From: an uncultured Campylobacter sp.
GTDB lineage: Bacteria > Campylobacterota > Campylobacteria > Campylobacterales > Campylobacteraceae
NCBI RefSeq assembly: GCF_938045595.1
Contig: NZ_CALIBB010000315.1
Span: 1-8,955, forward strand
Direction: 5' to 3'
DNA: 8,955 nt
The notes beneath the pieces are model-generated. The model was not told the origin of the DNA and did not search any database. It saw nothing but the letters and a program-made list of their open reading frames with translations. Made by a program: the position numbers and the translations under genes. Of this stretch, positions 7,614 through 8,955 are shown piece after piece; the stretch's first letter is position 1; each line of letters begins with the position of its first letter.

Positions 7614-8526
7614 TTCAAAAGGTTTTACCGCCAAAAGATGGGCTTGGGCTTTTTTCGTTTCGCTTATAATGGGCGTAGTGCTATATTTGGCGGTAGTCAA
7701 GGTTATTTTTAATCCGGATTTGATAAAAGTACCCGCAGTGGCGTATAAAATTTTAATAAATATAGGCGCGCCGACGCTAAAATTAAAGGCTTACGTCGCA
7801 TTATTTACGCTGATCGCCCCGTTTTTGGTAGTCTTTACGTGGTGGCTATTGCCGTATTTTAGAGACGGCGAAGATTACGGATCGGCAAGGTTCGCAACGC
7901 CAGAAGACTTCCCTAAAATGAACATAAACTATAAAAATGGCTTAGTGCTAGGATGTCACAATATAGATAGCGATAATCCACAGTTTTTAAGGGCTACGCA
8001 GCCGCTCTCGACGCTAGTTGTAGCGCCTCCGGGAAGCGGTAAAACGGCAGGCATGATTATCCCGAATTTATTAAGCGTGCCTAATTCTTGCGTAACGCTG
8101 GATATCAAAGGCGAGTTATACAAAAAGACGGCCGGGTATAGGCAAAAATACTTCAATAACGAAATTCAGCTATTCTCCCCTTTTAGCTGGGATAATACGC
8201 TATTTTTTAACCCGTTCGACCGCTCGATCGTTAAAGACATGGAGTATATACACATAAAGAAATTGGCCGAGCAGATAGCTTCTACCATTTTCGTAGGCGA
8301 AAAAGGCAGCGAAAACGACCACTGGATAAAATCGGCAAGAACGATGTTTGTATTTTTCGCCGAATACTTTATGCAAAAAGACAAACATGCTACGCTAGCC
8401 CAACTTGCACAAGCTCCAAAAGCCGATTATTTCGAGTATTTGGACGAAAAATTCGGCGAAGAGGCAATGAAAGAGATAGACGAAGATGATCCCGAGCAAG
8501 AAAGAGAGAGAGAGACTATGACGTAG
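7606..8526 (+). CDS. virD4: VirD4 T4SS coupling protein, N-terminal part up to the frameshift stop
   Basis: VirD4 is the inner-membrane coupling ATPase that recruits the relaxosome and substrates to the channel. From the ATG at 7606 this frame gives 306 residues. Two transmembrane segments are visible at about 10-34 and 56-82. The block DYGSARFATPED (about 89-100) and the Walker A APPGSGKT at 140-147 (Lys146) follow, then the VTLDIKGELY segment (about 164-173), all typical of the family. The all-alpha, substrate-binding domain begins near residue 255. The frame then runs through DEDDPEQERERE and stops at TAG 8524-8526, well short of the 550-650 residues usual for VirD4. The missing half, with Walker B, continues in another frame (8514-8955). 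The break coincides with an (AG)6 repeat at 8503-8514. The start overlaps the MobC-like gene by eight bases and has a strong ribosome-binding site. Confidence 0.93.
   Translation: MDSSKGFTAKRWAWAFFVSLIMGVVLYLAVVKVIFNPDLIKVPAVAYKILINIGAPTLKLKAYVALFTLIAPFLVVFTWWLLPYFRDGEDYGSARFATPEDFPKMNINYKNGLVLGCHNIDSDNPQFLRATQPLSTLVVAPPGSGKTAGMIIPNLLSVPNSCVTLDIKGELYKKTAGYRQKYFNNEIQLFSPFSWDNTLFFNPFDRSIVKDMEYIHIKKLAEQIASTIFVGEKGSENDHWIKSARTMFVFFAEYFMQKDKHATLAQLAQAPKADYFEYLDEKFGEEAMKEIDEDDPEQERERETMT
8503..8514 (+). repeat. (AG)6 dinucleotide repeat at the virD4 frameshift
   Basis: Six uninterrupted AG units (with a following A) sit inside virD4. With this length the reading frame ends at TAG 8524-8526. One AG unit fewer joins ...Glu-Arg-Glu-Arg directly to Asp-Tyr-Asp-Val and keeps the coupling-protein frame open to the window end. 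The opposite frame has a TGA at 8487-8489, so the frame change must fall between 8490 and 8526, and this repeat is the obvious place. Confidence 0.9.
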
Positions 8527-8955
8527 ATACTTTTAAAATTTGGCTAAAACAGACAAGCTTTGACGAAAGTATCGACGAAAGCACGAGAAATCAGGCTAGA
8601 GCGTATGCAAGGGCCGCAGATAATGAATTTGCAAGTATAAAATCGACATACGACACGTTTATGACGGTTTTTAGCAATCCGCAAGTAGCCAACGCAACCA
8701 GCAAGATGAGCTTTACGTTCGAGGATTTAAGAGCGAAAAGAATATCGATGTACGTAGTCGTTCAGACCGAAGATATCGAAATTTTAGCTCCTTTAATTCG
8801 TATTTTCATAGAAACATTATTTAAGAAATTAATGAGCGGAGAAGAGTGCAGCGATCCCGAGAGATTTATATACTTTTTCGGGGATGAGTTCGTGCGCTTC
8901 GGCAAGATGCCATTTTTATTAGAAGCCCCCGCACTTTGCAGAAGCTACGGGCTTT
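8514..8955 (+). CDS. virD4: VirD4 coupling protein, C-terminal part in a shifted frame (runs off the window)
   Basis: Reading from the codon at 8514 gives an open frame to the window edge that clearly continues VirD4. It starts DYDVDTFKIWL, passes through the rest of the all-alpha domain (helical, with MTVFSNPQVANATS), then enters the nucleotide-binding domain: FEDLRAKRISMYVVV, the PLIRIFIETLF helix, and the Walker B block FFGDEFVRFGKMPFLLEAPA, where Asp-Glu-Phe matches the family's DEF. The first in-frame ATG is at 8661 with no good ribosome-binding site, so this part is unlikely to be translated alone. It is either the second half of a gene broken by a 2-base change, one phase of a switchable gene, or a sequencing artefact. 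The window cuts it before the sensor and C-terminal segments. Confidence 0.88.

Noticed and set aside
8500..8526. Programmed -1 ribosomal frameshifting in virD4.
   Set aside because: The region has no X-XXY-YYZ slippery heptamer; slipping by one base on AG repeats would not re-pair the tRNAs. Replication or transcription slippage by one AG unit fits better.

Overview
The window carries one tightly packed, plus-strand gene cluster for a VirB/D4-type (type IVA, P-type) type IV secretion system. Readable gene order is virB3, virB4, virB7, virB8, virB9, virB10, a small coiled-coil gene, virB11, a MobC-like relaxosome gene, then virD4. There are no RNA genes, insertion sequences, CRISPR arrays or long non-coding stretches. 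Genes abut or overlap by a few bases, so they are probably transcribed together from a promoter left of the window.

The AT-rich base composition, Lys/Asn/Ile/Glu-rich proteins and protein flavour (ComB7-like 'SPC' lipoprotein, split VirB3/VirB4, long VirB9) point to an epsilonproteobacterium (Campylobacterota), most likely Campylobacter. This is an inference from style, not a database match. The gene order recalls Helicobacter tfs3/tfs4-type and Campylobacter conjugative elements, so the window is probably part of a conjugative plasmid or integrative conjugative element (ICE).

Region by region: positions 1-30 hold at most the last codons of an upstream gene (a virB2 pilin would be expected). 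Positions 31-2787 encode the VirB3 membrane protein and the VirB4 ATPase. Positions 2790-6032 encode the core channel: VirB7 lipoprotein (42 aa), VirB8 inner-membrane scaffold, VirB9, and VirB10. Positions 6045-7613 encode a 70-residue unknown, the VirB11 hexameric ATPase, and a ribbon-helix-helix/MobC-like DNA-binding protein. From 7606 to the right edge lies the VirD4 coupling protein, which the window cuts off.

The parts fit together as a conjugation machine. VirB4, VirB11 and VirD4 are the three ATPases; VirB7/B9/B10 form the envelope-spanning core; VirB3/B8 act at the inner membrane; and the MobC-like protein would link an unseen relaxase and oriT to VirD4. VirB2, VirB5, VirB6, VirB1 and the relaxase are not in the window.

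The most notable feature is that virD4 is split by a frameshift exactly around an (AG)6 dinucleotide repeat at 8503-8514. Losing one AG unit would restore the whole protein, including its Walker B motif. This could be a phase-variable switch on DNA transfer, a decayed gene, or a sequencing error. Other points are a VirB10 that begins with what looks like a cleavable signal peptide, the absence of virB5/virB6 from their usual place, a VirB7 CxC motif paired with a single VirB9 cysteine, and a MobC-like gene inside the T4SS operon.
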